Of a stretch of DNA of 64,000 bases, positions 59,006 to 64,000 are shown in pieces. The translations under genes and the position numbers were made by a program. The stretch spans positions 5,828,001 to 5,892,000 of the forward strand of contig NC_135119.1 in NCBI RefSeq assembly GCF_050908995.1. The letters are read 5' to 3'. The notes below the pieces were generated by a model. The model made no database searches and was not told the DNA's origin. It saw only the letters and a program-made list of their open reading frames with translations. The DNA comes from Andrena cerasifolii (taxonomy: Eukaryota; Arthropoda; Insecta; Hymenoptera; Andrenidae). Position 1 is the stretch's first letter. The number at the start of each line of letters is the position of its first letter.

Positions 59006-60020
59006 CACTCCCAGTGTATTCCTATTATTTATACTTTCTAATACCCTCAATACATATTCCAACATAGGATGATTCAGAACGAGTGTACAAAATTTTGACC
59101 GATTGCTTGGAAGGCCAGTCTGAGTAAAATGTTTTATATCAACACATATATTTTTCTCGCTATTTACGTAGTTATAACAGTTTAAAATTTTACTGCTCTC
59201 ATAGTATTTATCACATATGTGTATATGGTATGTATCTATGTTTGTTCCCAAAGTATCTGTCAAGGTTTTTTACACTCGTTCTAAATCATTCTGTATAATT
59301 GTATATTGCATATCCACCGAATGCGATGAAAGTTTCCACAGACGAAGTTTTTCTTTAAAATATTTTTAGTGCATGTTTTGTCTTTTAAATAAATTGGCAC
59401 AGCATTAATATACTTTAGAATGTATGAAACATCTTGCATACGTGTACTTGTTTAAATAGTTATTAGTGAGCCTGTAAATGAGTTTTATCATTCGCTTTAT
59501 TCGTAATTTATGGTTATGGTAGTATAATAACAGCTAATTTCTAATATAATATACATTGCAATAGAAAACTGTTTATTATACTGTAAACAATTATCCCACA
59601 TGCTAGCAAATCTGCACTTTTCAATTAAAAATACTCGGAGATTACCTGGATGACTACCTTGTAATTATTGAAATTTTTATAATTAAGTCAATTTTCTAGC
59701 AATGAAAAATAGATGATACGTTAGGTGCATGGCGCATGGAGAATATAATAAATTATTAAATACTTCCAAATTAAAGTTTCAGCGTTTCTTTGTAACCGCG
59801 ATTACTGGACAGGGGCGCACATTATCACGGTGAAAAGTGGTTCTTCTACTGTTAACGATTACAGACCTTTTAGCCTTAAGAGCAGCCCGTGATTTTCTCC
59901 ATTGTTAACATAGCTTTTTCAACTTAGTACATAATCAATTTACGCGAAAAAGTGAACAAATTCCTGTTCGTTCGGCTAAGCTCTTTCACAACAAATGCCA
60001 CACTTGGAAAAAACGTCTGA
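59006..60020. other. Gene-free stretch
   Basis: Nothing recognised. Confidence 0.5.
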
Positions 60021-60024
60021 TCGA

Positions 60025-60204
60025 AAACTGTTGCATCATGCATAACTACTATATTTATGGTTAAAAATTAATAAAAAAAAACTTGCAGCTTCTTCAAAGA
60101 TGCATCAAAACATGGTCCAAATTTTAGATGAATCGAAACGCTGGATTCTTAAAAAAAAAATCCTAAATTTTGCTATGTTCTTATCCCAAAGAATAGGATT
60201 CCCC
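60025..60204. mobile_element. Right-end fragment of the 39142 foldback family
   Basis: ATCATGCATAACT, CAGCTTCTTC, GATGCATCAAAACATGG and CCCAAAGAATAGGA match the right arm of 39142-39852, ending GGATTCCCC then TTAA (60205-60208). The left half is missing. Confidence 0.75.
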
Positions 60205-60208
60205 TTAA

Positions 60209-60926
60209 GGGGGGATTCTCGTGTAACAGCGCCTAAAAGTAAGTGATATTTACGATTTTTTAAAAAAAAACTATTGTTAATATTGAATTAAACTCTTTTG
60301 GGATATAAGGAGGCATCTTTAGACTTGCAGAATTTTTTTATGTCGATCTTTCTTACTATTTATTATTTTTTGTGGAATCTTCTCAACCTCTTCGGCGATG
60401 TTGGCGTGACGTGTAGCACCTGTCACAGTCATCTGATAGCAAATAAAAAAAGAAGAAAATTTTCTTAAAGTTAGATAGTTTACGCTGAGACTGAACATAA
60501 AATTTTAATTTTAATTTTTATTTATAAAACTTTTTTTCATCGATATAAACTAGATTTATCTAAAGAAAAATGTTATTATTTTTTTCTTTTTACATTTTTC
60601 AATTTGTATTTTTTTTTCTTTACATTATAGGGTCAATCCCAGCGTAAACTATTTACCTTTAAGAAATTTTTCTTTTTTTTTGCAATCAGACGACTGTGAG
60701 AGATGCCACACGTCACGCCAACAGGAATTACATCATCGGAGAGGTTAACAAGATACCACAATAATTAATAAATAATAAGAAGGATCGACATAAAAAAAGA
60801 TTTCCACAAGTTTAAAGATGCCTCCTAATATCCCTAAAAAGATTAATCCAATATTAACAATAATTTTTTTTTTTAAAAAGTTATAAATATCGGTTTCTTT
60901 TGGGGCTGTTATACGAGAATCCTCCC
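60209..60926. mobile_element. TTAA foldback element, 718 bp
   Basis: The ends GGGGGGATTCTCGTGTAACA and, from the right, GGGAGGATTCTCGTATAACA are inverted, with arms of over 250 bp (AGGAGGCATCTTTA, TTATGTCGATC, GGCGTGACGTGT and CAGTCATCTGAT pair with the other arm). TTAA flanks both sides (60205-60208 and 60927-60930). The left TTAA is shared with the fragment before it. Confidence 0.85.
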
Positions 60927-60930
60927 TTAA

Positions 60931-61927
60931 AGATTTGCACTATTCTATAGATTACCAATAATAAATAGAACATCCTCATATATGGAATATAATTGTTTTC
61001 TTTTAGAGCACGTCATGAGCATAAGAATTCAGCAGAAACATGTAGTATGAGATACAAAGTATCCTAATGCAGCGAAGAAAGGCCTAATAATATCGTCTCC
61101 ATTTTGACCTAAACACATTAGGGGAAGAGTATGGGTAACGCACCTTCGTGTTAGTAAACAGGGATGCAGAGGACATGACGCTTGGCTACTTCGAAAGCAA
61201 CAACCGATGCTCGCTAGCAAGGGTGCGCAGGCAGATACGGTGCCAATGTATTTAGAAACGCGACACAAGGCACGCCCGCTTCTGTCTGCCTGTATGGCCA
61301 CAAAGTTACATGTCGTAAATTGCGTTTGTCAACAACGGCTAATTGCCTCAGGGAATGTTACTCAACTATGAACAGCCTCATAATTAGGGCGATGGAACAT
61401 TGGGAAATTCAATTATTTGTCGTGCATAAACACAAAGAACCTAGAAAGAATTGTCTTTGATTTCAAATATAAGCTCGTAAGCTTGCAAATGTCCTAGGTG
61501 AACGTTTCTCAGGATTATACACAAAATTTTGGACGCAAACAGACGCCCACGCATTACTTTTTGTATTGTAAAATGATTGTTATCCATGGGTTAAATGCCC
61601 GATTTTTAAAGGCCTCACAAAAAGTATAGGATGAACTGCACAGCTTATCCAGTCTAAATTTTTTTATTGTGGATCATTTCTTTCGGGAGAGTCCACAATT
61701 ATTTGTTCATAATTTTCAGGATCGCCCACTGTCACCCCATTGTTTTGTACAATTGCAATGTGATTGTATTTATAAACATAACTATAAAGAGATAAAAGGA
61801 GTATAGAGGAGAAATTTAAGTTACAAATAAATAAAATTGAGTTCGAATCCATAAGAAATAGCTTCTGTAAAAGATGGGCTCGATCAGATTACAAGAGAAC
61901 ATAACCTAAGTGCCTTAACTTTTAGAG
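60931..61927. other. Gene-free stretch
   Basis: A 90-residue minus-strand frame at 61029-61301 lies in locally GC-richer DNA but shows no recognised domain. Otherwise blank. Confidence 0.45.
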
Positions 61928-61943
61928 GGCCGGGCTGGCCACT

Positions 61944-62777
61944 GTAATAGCCATTGAAAATTTTTAAATTTGAACTAATGTTTCTAAGGGTTTTTGATAT
62001 CGATTCTAATGCCAGAGTATCGAAATTTCACACAGAAACAGTGTTGCCAACCTAAACAAGCCTAAATGAATAACAGCAGTTACATTCATATATTATTCTT
62101 TCCTTTGGCATTACCCAGAGCAAACGACGTGGACCTAGAAAGTTTTCTAGCTCTCTTTTTGTTTTTGGGGTTTTTTGTGTTATTTTTGGATTTGTTTTTT
62201 TAGTTTTTTTTTTACAAAATAATCCAGTCACTTGGGTAGTCATTATGAAATCATATGCCATTTGTATACATATACTTTCTTCTTACTTTCTCTACTTGAC
62301 AATACGTCCATTTTTTTTGATGACTTGATTCAGATTTTTAGTTCCCTTTTGGATCAGAGATCGTTCTTCATGAGATACTTCGGTTTTCGTCTTTATTAGT
62401 AATTGAAGTATTTTTACGACGGAATTAATGAACGCATATATGCGCTATATTGCTGTACGCGATTCATCGAATTACCGTTAAAAATTTGGCGAATTACCGG
62501 TAAGAATTTGAGAATATTTCTCGCGATTCACCGGGAAAACGCTAAACCGATTTACCGGTATTGCAATCCCTAGTCGTTAGCTCTGGATAACGCCAGAGTA
62601 AAGAATAATATATGAATGTAACTGCTGTTATTCATTTAGGCTTGTTTAGGTTGGCAACACTGTTTCTGGGAAAAATTTCGATACTCTGACCTTAGAATCG
62701 TGATTAGCGATATCAAAAACCCTTGGAAACATTTAAGTTCAAATTTTATAAATTCCAGTATATGCCATACCGTTTGC
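61944..62777. repeat. Foldback flanked by a 16-bp direct repeat
   Basis: Arms at about 61955-62115 and 62590-62760 pair through TTTGATATCG, GAGTATCGAAATTT, AACAGTGTTGCCAACCTAAA and ACAGCAGTTACATTCATATA blocks. Immediately outside, GGCCGGGCTGGCCACT occurs in direct orientation at 61928-61943 and 62778-62793. Inside the loop, GAATTACCGGTAA, TTTACCGGTATTGCAATCCC, then TAG at about 62470-62574 looks like one end of a hAT-type MITE. The 16-bp repeat is longer than usual target duplications. Confidence 0.7.
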
Positions 62778-62793
62778 GGCCGGGCTGGCCACT

Positions 62794-64000
62794 AGGGTAA
62801 AGGACCCAATTACTGCCACCTACCCAATTACTGTCACCCTAAGCTGTTTTACTTAAAATAACGAATAAATCTTGTGAACTGATACATAAAAAAAAATTAA
62901 CAAACAATTGAAACTGTAATTTATACGATACAAAAAACAGCACTTAATTTTTTCTTCGGTAATTTGGATGAAACGATCGAATATTTTAAGCGGATATTAG
63001 GAGAGTGAAAACGATGACTTCCTTACTAGTTGCTTCATTACGTTTTACGGTTTAATACAAATATACGTCTGTGGTATTTCTAGTATTAGAATCCTACCGT
63101 TAAATGATAAATAGCGAGATTCTCATGAAATTTAAGTATAGAATTGTCCAAGAACTACTCCCTTTAACAAGATTACGATGGTCTTTCAAATCACGACAAT
63201 GTGTCCATTAGTGACACAAATTCATTACTGCCTCTGCCATTCGCAGCTTTCTGGATTATTCCATTTCCAATATACCAACTTATGCTTAAGCAGTTTATAG
63301 ATAATATGAATAATTTACAGCATATCTTTCCTGTTACATTAACCTATTAAAATAGGATTATTTCGGTGCAGGAATCTATTTATGTGCTCGTGCAAATCTA
63401 CATTCGCAAAGGCACATATAGGTATCTGAATATGCAACTGTAGAAATAAACGGGTAATTGCTATGACACATACCGGCGCTTTGATAATAATCTCATGTAA
63501 AAAATCTAAATCCTACATTAATAATAATAATTCGAAATGTGCTTCGGGAAAAGGCAAAGTATAAAAAATAATAATTAATGTACAGCATATTTTATTAATA
63601 CGTAATATAAAATATCCTCCCTTCTGTATTCTTTCTAAAGTAATAAATATTCGATAGTTAACTAAAAATTAACAGTTGCAGATGTTAATAGTATAGTGCG
63701 GTACAACTTATGTTTCACATTACTTAGTTATAATTTTAAAAATAATTATATGCAACCAAATTAAATATATTTCATGAATAATTCAAAACTTTGTTAATTG
63801 AAGATCGGGACGAATATTTATCATAACAAATAACTGTGTATACAATTATTATTCTTCTATAATAATTCTTTTCGTTTTAAACATCTATTATGAGAATATA
63901 TACGTTATAAATTCCAAATGTGTGTTAACTGGCATGTATATCTACATAATTGTAATATTTATATATTATTTATAAACACAAATAATATAATTTAAATTCT
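62794..64000. other. Gene-free AT-rich stretch
   Basis: A short tandem CCCAATTACTGYCACC occurs twice at about 62808-62838. The rest is AT-rich with no recognised gene or repeat. Confidence 0.5.

Noticed and set aside
61790..61860. GAGTTCGAATCC resembling a tRNA B box
   Set aside because: No A box, acceptor stem or cloverleaf could be found around it.

Overview
This is eukaryotic, AT-rich, gene-poor DNA, most likely from an insect and probably a hymenopteran. The clues are Tc1-, pogo/Tigger- and hAT-type transposon remains, a P-element-like MITE, many TA- and TTAA-flanked palindromic MITEs, and an arthropod-type initiator. The species cannot be named from the sequence. No complete host gene, tRNA, rRNA or CRISPR array was found. 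The only plausible host coding sequence is a 124-nt first coding exon on the minus strand (31973-32096). It encodes a signal-peptide-like N terminus, ends at a strong GTGAGT donor in phase 1, and lies below a CpG-rich TATA-less promoter candidate. If it is real, the left half of the window would be the first intron of that gene or lie beyond it.

Layout, left to right. 1-6.8 kb: mostly blank DNA with two foldback repeats. 6.9-9.4 kb: a nest in which a Harbinger-like element (TTA duplication) carries a 909-bp hAT element (perfect 8-bp duplication) and further palindromes; it abuts a piggyBac-like MITE and then a second TTAA foldback. 9.9-10.9 kb: a pogo N-terminal fragment cut by a Tc1-type MITE that holds another MITE. 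11.9-14.0 kb: a 2105-bp Tc1-family element whose 417-bp terminal repeats contain the 3' end of its own transposase gene. 15-23 kb: MITEs and dispersed repeats. 24.0-26.4 kb: a three-level nest with a 93-bp tandem array seeded by a transposon end. 28.6 kb: a hAT MITE. 31.9-32.2 kb: the candidate promoter and exon. 32.7-34.9 kb: a TA-flanked element loaded with a CpG-rich palindromic element, a 74-bp TTAA palindrome and a LINE 3' end.

35-43 kb: foldbacks and a 267-bp P-superfamily MITE whose ends resemble those of the Drosophila P element. 44.2-47.5 kb: a decayed pogo/Tigger element with a recognisable multi-frame transposase and an inserted LTR-like sequence. 50.5-53.2 kb: hAT elements with exact 8-bp duplications, one inside another, splitting a tandem dispersed repeat. 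54.6-56.3 kb: a Tigger-like element with a transposase fragment, itself hit by a 500-bp foldback. 57-64 kb: further TTAA, TA and palindromic elements.

The window is a fossil bed of DNA transposons rather than an operating gene cluster. No transposase here is intact, so the short elements must have been moved by transposases encoded elsewhere. Nested insertions and exact target duplications give a relative order of events. Boundaries and superfamily calls come from reading repeats by eye, without alignment software or database searches.
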